Shown here: positions 8,016 to 16,004 of the stretch, in pieces
How positions within the stretch are numbered: the first letter of the stretch is position 1
Layout of the letters: the number at the start of each line of letters is the position of its first letter
Assembly: GCA_910584845.1 (NCBI GenBank)
Contig: CAJUDH010000004.1
Coordinates: forward strand, 54,332-118,331
Reading direction: 5' to 3'
DNA from: an uncultured Lachnospiraceae bacterium
GTDB lineage: Bacteria; Bacillota; Clostridia; Lachnospirales; Lachnospiraceae
Length of the DNA: 64,000 nucleotides
Made by a program: the position numbers and the translations under genes
Notes under the pieces: model-generated
Databases searched by the model: none
What the model saw: only the letters and a program-made list of their open reading frames with translations
What the model was told of the DNA's origin: nothing

Positions 8016-8023
8016 GGTATAAT
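7995..8023 (+). promoter_or_regulatory. Consensus promoter inside the 3' end of a CDS
   Basis: TTGACA (7995-8000), a 17-bp spacer and TATAAT (8018-8023) give a perfect sigma-A match. The -35 box and most of the spacer lie within the last codons of the first DUF2085 gene, whose stop is at 8013-8015. It would transcribe the second cassette copy and possibly nagB. Confidence 0.85.
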
Positions 8024-8131
8024 CTCTATAAAATTAACTGTGCAGCCGGGGCATAATGAAGGTTTTAAAGCAGCCCCGTTTAAGGGGTTGCCAGACGCCA
8101 TGTCAGGAATGGAAAAGTGGGAGGGATTTTG

Positions 8132-8374
8132 ATGGAAAACAATTATGATAATAAGCCAGTAGTTGACGACGGCGGATTTTTATGGGGCCTCTTAGGCTGC
8201 TGTGTCCCCATTGCCGGATTAGTCCTTTTCTTGGTATGGAAGGATCAAAAGCCAAATACTGCAAAAGCCGCAGGAATAGGGGCTTTAGTTTGCCTAATCG
8301 CCAACGTGGTGTTTTTTGTATTATATGTCCTGCTTATGTTTTTTGTAGGTTTTATGGCCGCATCCGGGATGTAA
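8132..8374 (+). CDS. Small double-TM protein, cassette copy 2
   Basis: An 80-residue paralogue of the protein at 7344-7568, sharing the DNGG/DDGG tip, the GLLGCCVPI membrane core, the WKDQKPxTAKAAG turn and a second membrane segment. The second segment is longer here and ends FMAASGM. An in-frame ATG at 8117 was rejected because the ATG at 8132 has a well-placed GGAGGG ribosome site. It is followed after 4 bp by the second DUF2085 copy. The preserved order of two genes shows that the whole cassette was duplicated as a block, not each gene separately. Function unknown. Confidence 0.8.
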   Translation: MENNYDNKPVVDDGGFLWGLLGCCVPIAGLVLFLVWKDQKPNTAKAAGIGALVCLIANVVFFVLYVLLMFFVGFMAASGM

Positions 8375-8378
8375 AGCG

Positions 8379-8771
8379 ATGGGGAAGTTTTTGAGGATCT
8401 TTTTTGGCTGCCATGGGAGGGCGGACCGGTCTTTTTTTTTCCGGGGCCGGCAGTTTCCCCTATGCGCCAGATGCACAGGTGAATTGATAGGAATCCTTTG
8501 CGGGGTTCCTATTGCCGTCTTTATCGGTTATCCCCCATTCCCTATTACTTTACTGCTGATGGCCCCTTTGATCGGGGACGGTTTTTTGCAGCAGCTTACG
8601 CCTTATGAGAGCAACAATTTAAAACGGCTGATTACGGGGCTGTTATTTGGGGCGGCTTTGGTTTTTTTGTTTGTCTATTTTCATCGGGTTTGCGCAAAAG
8701 TGGCAGGGGTTTTTTTAGGGATGTTTATGGAACCGGAAAAGGTAGAACGTGTTATGGATTTATTTTTATAA
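8379..8771 (+). CDS. DUF2085 membrane protein, cassette copy 2
   Basis: A 130-residue DUF2085 protein, roughly 90% identical at DNA level to copy 1 over its first ~130 bp and more diverged later. The Cys10-His11 and Cys29-x2-Cys32 signature is intact, followed by membrane segments. It ends VMDLFL, without the extra tail seen in copy 1, so this length is probably the ancestral one. The stop of the small membrane gene lies 4 bp upstream and no ribosome site is obvious, suggesting coupling. nagB starts 18 bp downstream, so the second cassette and nagB may be co-transcribed. Confidence 0.82.
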   Translation: MGKFLRIFFGCHGRADRSFFFRGRQFPLCARCTGELIGILCGVPIAVFIGYPPFPITLLLMAPLIGDGFLQQLTPYESNNLKRLITGLLFGAALVFLFVYFHRVCAKVAGVFLGMFMEPEKVERVMDLFL

Positions 8772-8789
8772 TGAAAGGGGAGCGTTAAT

Positions 8790-9527
8790 ATGAAGATTTT
8801 TTGCGAGAAGGATTACCAGGCTGCAAGCCGGAGGGCGGCAAATATCATTTCCGCCATGATTATTTCAAAGCCGGATTGCGTGTTGGGCCTGGCCACCGGC
8901 TCTTCCCCGGTGGGGGCTTACGAATATTTGGTGAAGAGGTATGAAGCAGGGGACCTGGATTTTTCCCTTGTGACTTCCGTCAACCTGGACGAATACAAAG
9001 GGCTTTCCGGCGACAACGGGCAGAGCTACCGCTATTTTATGGACACCCACCTGTTTAACTATGTGAATATCCGCAAAGACCATACCTTTGTGCCGGACGG
9101 TTTAGAGCCGGACAGCCAGAAAGCCTGCGAGGCCTATAATCAGATTATCCGTAGCGTAGGCGGCGTGGACTTGCAGCTTTTGGGGCTGGGGCATAACGGC
9201 CACATCGGCTTTAATGAGCCGGGGGATTTTTTTGAAAAAGAAACCCACTGTGTGGACCTGGCAGCCAGCACCATCGAGGCCAATAAGCGCTTTTTTGAGA
9301 AAGAGGAGGATGTCCCCCGGCAGGCATACACCATGGGGATCCAAAATATCATGTTTGCCAGAAAAATTTTGATTGTGGTTTCCGGGGAGGCTAAGGCAGA
9401 TATTGTAGCTAAGGCTTTTTGCGGGCCCATCACCCCACAGGTTCCGGCGTCGGTGCTGCAGCTGCACAAAGACGTGACCCTGGTAGGGGACCAGGCAGCT
9501 TTGTCGAAGCTGGAAAAGTCCATGTAA
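8790..9527 (+). CDS. nagB: Glucosamine-6-phosphate deaminase
   Basis: A 245-residue enzyme converting glucosamine-6-phosphate to fructose-6-phosphate and ammonia, linking amino-sugar catabolism to glycolysis in the cytoplasm. The family motifs LATGSSPVGAY (near 33), the SVNLDEY segment near 67 with its catalytic Asp, and GLGHNGHIGFNEP near 132 with its catalytic His are all present, and length is typical. An AAAGGGGAG ribosome site precedes the ATG. No other nag genes are adjacent; it follows the second DUF2085 gene by 18 bp and is closed by a terminator. nagA must lie elsewhere if present. Confidence 0.95.
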   Translation: MKIFCEKDYQAASRRAANIISAMIISKPDCVLGLATGSSPVGAYEYLVKRYEAGDLDFSLVTSVNLDEYKGLSGDNGQSYRYFMDTHLFNYVNIRKDHTFVPDGLEPDSQKACEAYNQIIRSVGGVDLQLLGLGHNGHIGFNEPGDFFEKETHCVDLAASTIEANKRFFEKEEDVPRQAYTMGIQNIMFARKILIVVSGEAKADIVAKAFCGPITPQVPASVLQLHKDVTLVGDQAALSKLEKSM

Positions 9528-9571
9528 TGGAGCTTTTGGTAGGATAAGGTGGATTCCCCCTTATGAAAAGG

Positions 9572-9614
9572 GCGGGGCGAAACGGTGTGTAAATGCCGCT
9601 TTCCCCGCTTTTTT
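9572..9614 (+). terminator. Intrinsic terminator, probably bidirectional
   Basis: GCGGGG (9572-9577) pairs with CCCCGC (9603-9608), with inner CGG/CCG pairing, followed by six T at 9609-9614. On the opposite strand the same stem is followed by CCTTTT, so it can also end the MATE transcript. Confidence 0.8.
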
Positions 9615-9617
9615 GCG

Positions 9618-10976
9618 TTACGCCCCGGCGTCCCGTACCAGGGATTTTCCCTGCCAATGGCCGGTGTGGTACCAGCAAAAGGAAATCACATAATTGGCAA
9701 GCCACCCCATGGGCACGGCATACCAGATAACCTGAATGCCATAAACTGGGGAACAGGCCTTTGCCACGCTTACCCGGATGGCCAGGTTTATCAAGTTGGC
9801 GGCCATATATACCATTACGTCCCCCGCGCCGCGCAGCACCCCGTCTGTGGCGGCTTTAAAGCCGATAAGGCAGAAAAAGCATCCGATAAAGCGCAAATAA
9901 GATACGCCTGTAGCATAAGCCACCGGGGATGCGTCAATGTCCACAAAAGCAGAGAGCACAGGCCGGTAGAAACATTGGCAGACCACAAACAAAAGCAGGG
10001 AAAAGGCAATAACGATCCCGTAAGAGGCGCGGTAGCCCCGGCGGATCCGGTTGATTTGCCCGGCCCCCAGGTTTTGGGCAGTAAAGGTGGATACGGCATT
10101 TCCGGTGCCAATCATCGGTACGATGGCAATGGATTCCAGCCGCATGCCGGCGGAATAGCCGGCCAGGGCGGAAGAGCCGAACTGGTTTACGGAAGATTGG
10201 GTAAGCAGCATCCCAATGCTGACGATGGACTGCTGGATAATGGAAGGGACGGCAATTTTCGTCCCCTTTACCAGCATGGGCAGGTTATAAAAGCCGGGAC
10301 GCTGGGGGGAGGGGTAGCCGCGGAGCAAAACCATCAGGATGGTTAAGGAGATTACGGCAGAGGCCCCTTGTGCAATTACCGTGGCAATGGCTACCCCGGC
10401 CACGCCCATGCCAAGGGAAACCACCATAAATAAGTCCAGGAAGATGTTTAACAGGGACGAAAACAGCAAAAGGCCCAGAGGGATCCCCGATTTGCCTAGG
10501 GCGTTAAAATTTGCCGCCAGCACGTTGTACATAAACATAAAAGGCAGCCCTAGGAAATAGATCTGCAAATATAAGACGGCATCGTCATAAATATTCCCCG
10601 GCGTTTTCAGCAGGGCCAGCACCTTGGGGTTATAGCGGAAGCCAATACAGGCCAATAAGGCGCTTAGCAATGCAAAAGTAATTAAAAATGTATAGATGGA
10701 TGTTTTCATTTCCGTATATTTTTCTGCCCCCAGATATTGGCTGGCCAGCACCGATGCCCCAATCCCGCCGCCGATGGCGATCATTATAAAAACATTGGTA
10801 AAAGAGTAGGATGCGCCTACGGCCGCCAATGCATCCTCGCCTACAAAGTGCCCTACGATGACAGAGTCAGCCATATTGTAAAACTGCTGGAACAGGTTGC
10901 CTAAAATCATAGGCAGGGCGAAAAGAAACAGGGAACGGGCAGGGGGGCCTTCTATAAGGCTTTGTTTTCTGTTCAT
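9618..10976 (-). CDS. MATE-family efflux transporter
   Basis: A 452-residue multidrug and toxic compound extrusion transporter with twelve expected membrane helices; cation-coupled export of drugs or metabolites across the cytoplasmic membrane. The N-terminal LFLFALPMILGNLFQQFYNMADSxxVG pattern and a matching second half are typical of the NorM/DinF superfamily. The start was set at 10976 (MNRKQS), not at 11039, because an AAGGAAGG ribosome site lies just upstream and the longer form would run into the predicted promoter. It is convergent with nagB and divergent from the MgtC-like gene. The substrate cannot be predicted. Confidence 0.92.
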   Translation of the reverse strand: MNRKQSLIEGPPARSLFLFALPMILGNLFQQFYNMADSVIVGHFVGEDALAAVGASYSFTNVFIMIAIGGGIGASVLASQYLGAEKYTEMKTSIYTFLITFALLSALLACIGFRYNPKVLALLKTPGNIYDDAVLYLQIYFLGLPFMFMYNVLAANFNALGKSGIPLGLLLFSSLLNIFLDLFMVVSLGMGVAGVAIATVIAQGASAVISLTILMVLLRGYPSPQRPGFYNLPMLVKGTKIAVPSIIQQSIVSIGMLLTQSSVNQFGSSALAGYSAGMRLESIAIVPMIGTGNAVSTFTAQNLGAGQINRIRRGYRASYGIVIAFSLLLFVVCQCFYRPVLSAFVDIDASPVAYATGVSYLRFIGCFFCLIGFKAATDGVLRGAGDVMVYMAANLINLAIRVSVAKACSPVYGIQVIWYAVPMGWLANYVISFCWYHTGHWQGKSLVRDAGA

Positions 10977-11010
10977 TTGCGTAACCTTCCTTGTGGTAAA
11001 AGTAACCATC

Positions 11011-11039
11011 ATTATAACGTGTTTCCCGGGAAAATGCAA
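11011..11039 (-). promoter_or_regulatory. Promoter of the MATE gene with internal palindrome
   Basis: Read on the - strand, TTGCAT (11034-11039) and TATAAT (11011-11016) are 17 bp apart. The spacer contains the perfect 12-bp palindrome TTTCCCGGGAAA (11022-11033), a likely repressor site that may make the exporter inducible. Confidence 0.7.
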
Positions 11040-11216
11040 GGCGGCTTAGTTGCCTTATGCGTGGGCGGTTATAGCCTGTGGCCGTTTCGGCTATGGTACG
11101 GTAAGCTGCCTTATGATGATAGGTTATCCAATATAGGGAGAAAGATGATGTGGCAGAGGCAAAAAAAATCGGTTATAATGTAGAAAAAGGCAAAAACAGG
11201 GGAAGGGGGTATCTTT

Positions 11217-11906
11217 ATGGGGAAGGCCTGGATATTGGAATGGGTGTGCCTGGGGAGGATTTTTTTAGCTGGGGTCTGCGGAGGGATCTTGGGTTATGAA
11301 CGCCAAAGCAAAAAGAAACGGGCCGGTTTGCGTACCCATGTGATTGTGGCGATTTCGTCAGCCCTAATGGTGGTTTTGTCAAAATACGGATTTCAGGACG
11401 TGCTGGGGGAGAGCGTGAAAGTGGATCCGTCCCGGGTGGCGGCGGCTGTGGTCACAGCGATCGGTTTTTTGGGGTCAGGAATGATTATTTTCCGGCATAA
11501 CAACGTGAGCGGCCTGACGACGTCAGCCGGGATTTGGGCCACGGTAGGCGTGGGGCTGGCAGTGGGGGCCGGAATGTATGTGGTGGGCGTTTGTACGGCC
11601 CTGATGGTCCTTATGGTAGAAATGTTTTTAGGGCGGAAAACCATTTTGCCCAGGAAGAAAAAAGCGGACAAGAAAAACATTATGATTGAATACCGCCATG
11701 AGCCCAAAAGCGGTTTGCTGGAAGAAATACGGGAAAGCCTGCTGGCGGAAGGCTGGCGGATTTGTTCCATACGGACGAAAAAGGGGGACGGGGGTATGGT
11801 AAAGGTCCAGGTCCTGGTGAAAGTGGAGGTGGGATGGGACAGCGCAGGGTTTGTGGAGCAGATGATCGCCCGGGACCAGGTTTTGCAGGTGCGGGAATGG
11901 GTTTAA
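11217..11906 (+). CDS. MgtC/SapB-family membrane protein
   Basis: A 229-residue protein with about four or five N-terminal membrane helices and a C-terminal soluble domain (~155-229). The core GxxxGYERQSKKKRAGLRTHVIV and the following AAAVVTAIGFLGSGMI are hallmark MgtC stretches, and the soluble end has the ACT-like look seen in longer family members. MgtC proteins are linked to growth at low Mg2+ and to membrane-potential control. In Clostridia their role is not defined. A TATAAT box lies at 11174-11179 but without a good -35. A terminator follows at 12003-12038. Confidence 0.88.
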   Translation: MGKAWILEWVCLGRIFLAGVCGGILGYERQSKKKRAGLRTHVIVAISSALMVVLSKYGFQDVLGESVKVDPSRVAAAVVTAIGFLGSGMIIFRHNNVSGLTTSAGIWATVGVGLAVGAGMYVVGVCTALMVLMVEMFLGRKTILPRKKKADKKNIMIEYRHEPKSGLLEEIRESLLAEGWRICSIRTKKGDGGMVKVQVLVKVEVGWDSAGFVEQMIARDQVLQVREWV

Positions 11907-12002
11907 GGCGCCCGCCTGGCCTTTGGGAGCCGCGAAAGGGCGGCTGATATAACTTCGGGGCCTGCCTACGGCCAAGAAAACCAATGAAAGTGCGCATTTT
12001 TT

Positions 12003-12038
12003 ATCTCCAGCCACGGGCATGTGGCCGGAGATATTTTT
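12003..12038 (+). terminator. Intrinsic terminator after the MgtC-like gene
   Basis: ATCTCC-A-GCCAC pairs with GTGGC-C-GGAGAT (12003-12032), with loop GGGCAT, then ATTTTTAT. The rest of the 294-bp gap to the next gene holds only this and the helicase promoter. Confidence 0.85.
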
Positions 12039-12100
12039 ATCCCATAGGAATGTATGCCTTACCGGCCTAAAAGGCCTCCGGGGCAACATCCGAAAATCCA

Positions 12101-12130
12101 TTGACATGGGGAAGGGATATCTGGTATGGT
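12101..12130 (+). promoter_or_regulatory. Promoter of the Suv3-like helicase
   Basis: TTGACA at 12101-12106 and TATGGT at 12125-12130, with an 18-bp spacer. An overlapping TATAAC (12130-12135) is too far away. Confidence 0.6.
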
Positions 12131-12200
12131 ATAACGAAAAGGGGAAATGTCCACATTCCCATTTAGTGCCTGAACAGGGCAAGAGGAAAGGATACCATTT

Positions 12201-14228
12201 ATGGAAGATAATGAAGGATTGATACAGCTTTATATCCGGGAATATGAAGCGGCAGCCAGAAAAAAACGGGCGGGTTCCGTCAAGTCCAGGGGGGCGGTGG
12301 AAAAAACGGCGGGGCTTACCCGGATGCTGAAAAGGGCAAGGGGGGGCCGGGCGACCAAAAACGCCCTGGAAAATTACCACCGCCAATTGAACAATTTATA
12401 CTATTGTGGGGTAAGGTACCATATCCGTCCGGTGTTAAACGCGTTGAAGAAAGAGGTTGTCCCGGAATTGGTCCGATTGGATTTGGAGCTTCTGCTGCCG
12501 GAAGACCACCGCCTGTTAGGGCAGCCTTTTTTTGATTACCTGGAAAAAGACGTGCCAGGGGAGATTTGCGTGTCTTCTTTATTTGACTTGTTCCGCGTAT
12601 ACCGGGCGCAGGTGCTGAAATCTAAGATTTTGCAGCTGGTGCCTTCCCGCCCGGAACTGGAATTTCCGGAAGCCATGGAGATGAGCCGCCGTTTCGTGCT
12701 GCATGTGGGGCCTACCAACAGCGGGAAAACATATCAGGCATTGGAACGGCTGAAAGGCGCCGCAAACGGGGTATATTTGGGCCCGTTGCGCCTGCTGGCC
12801 CTGGAAGTATATGAAAAGATGAAAGAATGCCAAATCCCCTGTACCATGCTGACCGGCCAGGAATGCATCGCAGAAGAGGGCAGCCGGATAACGGCATCTA
12901 CCGTGGAGATGGCAGACTTCTGCCAAATATACGACGTGGCCGTTATTGACGAGGCGCAGATGGCGGCGGACCCGGAGAGGGGGCACTGCTGGACCAAGGC
13001 GATTTTGGGGATTCAGGCGTCGGAAGTCCATGTCTGCATGAGCCCGGCGGCAGAGGATGTGGTAAAACACTTGATTACATTGTGTGGGGATTATTATGAA
13101 ATCTGCCGCTATGGGCGCAAGACCAGCCTGGCCTGTGAAGAGAAAGGGTTCCGTTTCCCGGAAGACGTACAAGACGGGGACGGGCTGGTGGTGTTTTCCA
13201 AAAAATCCGTGCTGGATGTTGCCGGGCGGCTGGAAGAGCGGGGGGTTGAAACCAGCGTGATTTACGGGAGCCTCCCGCCGGAGATCCGGCGCCGCCAGAT
13301 GCAGCTTTTTACCAGTGGGCAGACAAAAGTGGTGGTGGCGACGGATGCCATTGGCATGGGCCTGAACCTGCCGGTGAGGCGGATCGTGTTTATCCAGACG
13401 GAAAAATTTGACGGGATTTCCCGGAGGGGGCTTTCCGTACAGGAAATAAAACAGATCGCCGGGCGGGCGGGCCGTTACGGGATCTACAATACCGGCTATG
13501 TCAACGCCATGGGGCAAGGGCCCCTGGAATATATACGGGAAAGGTTTGAGGCTAAGGAAGAACCCATCGGGACCGTCAGCTTGGGGTTCCCCCAGGTTTT
13601 GCTGGATTTGGAGGAACCGATGGATGTGATTTTGCAGGTATGGCATTCCGAGAAGGCGGAAAAACCTTTTGAGAAGGTCAGCATTGACGAGCTGTTATGC
13701 CTGTATGGCATTGCCAAACGCTACAAGGACCGGATTATGGGGTTTGAGGACAAAACTATTTTGTACCGGATGATCAGCTGCCCCATAGACGTGAAAGACC
13801 GGCAGGTGGTAAAACAATGGCTTCGATATTGCATGGATTATCCGGCAGATTCTTATTTGGAGCACCCTAAGCTGGACGGGCCCGGACACAGGGGGGCAAA
13901 AGAAAGTGGGAAAGAGGGCCTGAAAGGCGGGGGAAGCGGCCGGGCAAAAGGGCCTGCCAAGGAAGAAGGCGCCAAAAAGAACGCTATGCAAAACTATGAG
14001 ACTTATTATAAAAAGCTGGACCTTTATTACCAGTTTTCCCACCGGTTTGGAAAGGCTATAGATGAAGAGTGGCTGGCCGGGGAACGGGAGCGGACGGAAG
14101 CCGTGATTATGCGTTACCTTTCCAAGGGGAAGAAAGGGTATATTGCCCGGTGCCAGTATTGCGGGCGGCTTTTGCCGGTAGGGTATACCCAAGGGAAATG
14201 CAAAAGGTGCCTGGGAAGGAGAGGATAA
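12201..14228 (+). CDS. Suv3-like SF2 RNA helicase with C-terminal zinc ribbon
   Basis: A 675-residue helicase. The Walker A motif GPTNSGKT (~170-177) and Walker B VIDEAQ (~250) are the form characteristic of Suv3, the mitochondrial degradosome helicase, rather than of DEAD-box enzymes. RecA-2 motifs follow, ending in QIAGRAGRYG (motif VI, ~420). A Lys/Gly-rich linker lies at ~560-590, and the C-terminus has a CQYCG...CKRC pair forming a likely zinc ribbon (~650-670). The N-terminal ~160 residues are basic and helical. The expected role is ATP-dependent RNA unwinding during decay, which is inference. It is monocistronic or leads into glnS, which has its own promoter. Confidence 0.85.
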   Translation: MEDNEGLIQLYIREYEAAARKKRAGSVKSRGAVEKTAGLTRMLKRARGGRATKNALENYHRQLNNLYYCGVRYHIRPVLNALKKEVVPELVRLDLELLLPEDHRLLGQPFFDYLEKDVPGEICVSSLFDLFRVYRAQVLKSKILQLVPSRPELEFPEAMEMSRRFVLHVGPTNSGKTYQALERLKGAANGVYLGPLRLLALEVYEKMKECQIPCTMLTGQECIAEEGSRITASTVEMADFCQIYDVAVIDEAQMAADPERGHCWTKAILGIQASEVHVCMSPAAEDVVKHLITLCGDYYEICRYGRKTSLACEEKGFRFPEDVQDGDGLVVFSKKSVLDVAGRLEERGVETSVIYGSLPPEIRRRQMQLFTSGQTKVVVATDAIGMGLNLPVRRIVFIQTEKFDGISRRGLSVQEIKQIAGRAGRYGIYNTGYVNAMGQGPLEYIRERFEAKEEPIGTVSLGFPQVLLDLEEPMDVILQVWHSEKAEKPFEKVSIDELLCLYGIAKRYKDRIMGFEDKTILYRMISCPIDVKDRQVVKQWLRYCMDYPADSYLEHPKLDGPGHRGAKESGKEGLKGGGSGRAKGPAKEEGAKKNAMQNYETYYKKLDLYYQFSHRFGKAIDEEWLAGERERTEAVIMRYLSKGKKGYIARCQYCGRLLPVGYTQGKCKRCLGRRG

Positions 14229-14233
14229 AAGTA

Positions 14234-14262
14234 TTGATTTTTGCAGGGAATTGAGATAGAAT
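14234..14262 (+). promoter_or_regulatory. Promoter of glnS
   Basis: TTGATT (14234-14239), a 17-bp spacer and TAGAAT (14257-14262). The -10 box covers an upstream in-frame ATG at 14261, which therefore cannot be the start codon of a transcript from this promoter. Confidence 0.65.
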
Positions 14263-14293
14263 GTGGACATTGAGACGAAAGGAATGGAGAGCG

Positions 14294-15964
14294 ATGGAAA
14301 AGGAAAAAGAGCTGGTTTCCCGCAACTTTATTGAGCAGGAAATCGAAAAAGATTTGGAGGAAGGCGTATATAGCCATGTACAGACCCGGTTTCCCCCGGA
14401 GCCCAACGGCTATCTGCATATTGGCCATGCCAAGTCTATTTTATTGAATTATGGATTGGCTAAAAAGTATAACGGAAAGTTTAATATGCGTTTCGACGAT
14501 ACGAACCCGACCAAGGAAAAAACCGAGTTCGTACAGTCCATTTTGGACGACATCCATTGGCTGGGGGCGGATTATGAGGACCGGCTGTTTTTTGCTTCCG
14601 ATTATTTCGGGCAGATGTATGAGTGCGCGGTAAAGCTGATCAAAAAAGGCAAAGCTTTTGTCTGTGATTTGAGCGCGGAGCAGATCCGGGAATACCGGGG
14701 GGATTTTAAGGCACCGGGGAAAGAGAGCCCTTTCCGGGACCGCCCGGTGGAAGAGAACCTGCGGCTGTTCGAAGAGATGAAGGAAGGCAAGTACAAAGAC
14801 GGTGAGAAGGTCCTGCGGGCCAAGATCGACATGGCTTCGCCCAACATTAACATGCGGGACCCGGTAATTTACCGGGTGGCCCATATGGGCCATCACAATA
14901 CCGGGGATGCCTGGTGCATTTATCCAATGTATGACTTTGCCCATCCCATTGAAGACGCCATCGAGCATATCACCCATTCGATCTGTACCCTGGAGTTTGA
15001 GGATCACCGCCCCTTATATGATTGGGTGGTGCGGGAGTGCGGGTTTGAAAATCCCCCGCGCCAGATTGAGTTCGCCAAGCTGTATTTGACTAATGTGGTC
15101 ACAGGAAAACGCTATATCAAAAAGCTGGTAGAAGAGGGGGTGGTAGACGGCTGGGATGACCCCCGGCTGGTATCCATCGCCGCGCTCCGCAGGAGGGGCT
15201 ACACTCCGGAATCCATACGCATGTTTGTGGAGCTGGTGGGGGTGGCCAAGGCCAACAGTTCGGTGGACTACGCCATGCTGGAATATTGCATCCGGGAGGA
15301 CCTGAAGCTGAAAAAGCCCCGGATGATGGCTGTGCTGGATCCGGTAAAGCTGGTCATTGACAACTATCCAAAAGGGCAGACGGAAATGCTCCCCGTGCCG
15401 AACAATCTGGAAAACCCGGAGTTGGGTTCCCGGATGGTGCCTTTTGGGAGGGAGCTTTACATTGAGCGGGAAGACTTTATGGAAAATCCGCCTAAAAAAT
15501 ATTTCCGCCTGTTCCCGGGTAATGAGGTACGCCTCATGAGCGCCTATTTTGTGACTTGCACCGGAGTTGAGAAAGACAGCCAGGGCAATGTGTCAGTGGT
15601 ACATGCCACTTATGACCCGGCGACAAAAAGCGGGTCCGGTTTCAGCGAGAGGAAAGTGAAGGGTACGATCCATTGGGTGTCGGCAGATGCGGCAAAGACG
15701 GTAGAGTGCCGTTTGTATGAGAACATTGTAGATGAAGAAAAAGGCAAGTTAAACGAGGACGGTTCTTTAAACTTGAACCCCAATTCTTTGACTGTAGTGA
15801 AAAACTGTAAAGTAGAACCGATGCTGGCAGAGGCGAAAGCTTATGACAGCTTCCAATTTGTACGCAATGGGTTTTTCTGCGCAGACTGCAAAGACAGCAA
15901 AGAAGGGGCCCCGGTATTCAACCGGATTGTGTCCCTGAAGTCGTCATTCAAGCTTCCGAAATAA
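14294..15964 (+). CDS. glnS: Glutaminyl-tRNA synthetase
   Basis: A 556-residue class I synthetase that attaches glutamine to tRNA-Gln in the cytoplasm. The HIGH-type motif is GYLHIGHAKS, with the FPPEPNGYLH and FDDTNP signatures around it. The C-terminal beta-barrel anticodon-binding domains are intact. The KMSKS-equivalent loop appears as TGKRYI instead of the usual MSKR form. The start at 14294 was chosen over 14261 because the earlier ATG lies in the -10 box, and the resulting length matches the ~554 residues of E. coli GlnRS. Many Firmicutes make Gln-tRNA by the GatCAB route, so a GlnRS gene suggests acquisition in an ancestor. Confidence 0.95.
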   Translation: MEKEKELVSRNFIEQEIEKDLEEGVYSHVQTRFPPEPNGYLHIGHAKSILLNYGLAKKYNGKFNMRFDDTNPTKEKTEFVQSILDDIHWLGADYEDRLFFASDYFGQMYECAVKLIKKGKAFVCDLSAEQIREYRGDFKAPGKESPFRDRPVEENLRLFEEMKEGKYKDGEKVLRAKIDMASPNINMRDPVIYRVAHMGHHNTGDAWCIYPMYDFAHPIEDAIEHITHSICTLEFEDHRPLYDWVVRECGFENPPRQIEFAKLYLTNVVTGKRYIKKLVEEGVVDGWDDPRLVSIAALRRRGYTPESIRMFVELVGVAKANSSVDYAMLEYCIREDLKLKKPRMMAVLDPVKLVIDNYPKGQTEMLPVPNNLENPELGSRMVPFGRELYIEREDFMENPPKKYFRLFPGNEVRLMSAYFVTCTGVEKDSQGNVSVVHATYDPATKSGSGFSERKVKGTIHWVSADAAKTVECRLYENIVDEEKGKLNEDGSLNLNPNSLTVVKNCKVEPMLAEAKAYDSFQFVRNGFFCADCKDSKEGAPVFNRIVSLKSSFKLPK

Positions 15965-16004
15965 TCCGGTTTCCGGCATACCAAACCAGGGAGGTGGGAC
16001 AGTT

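Noticed and set aside
7344..8771. The duplicated cassette as an assembly artefact
   Set aside because: The copies have diverged throughout, with length differences and different flanking DNA, as in a real old duplication.
12579..13646. A 355-codon open frame on the - strand opposite the helicase
   Set aside because: It lies wholly inside a gene with full helicase motifs, has no ribosome site, and its composition looks like a GC-driven shadow.
14229..14293. A T-box leader upstream of glnS
   Set aside because: The gap is too short, and no T-box AGGGTGG-type core or specifier stem is present.
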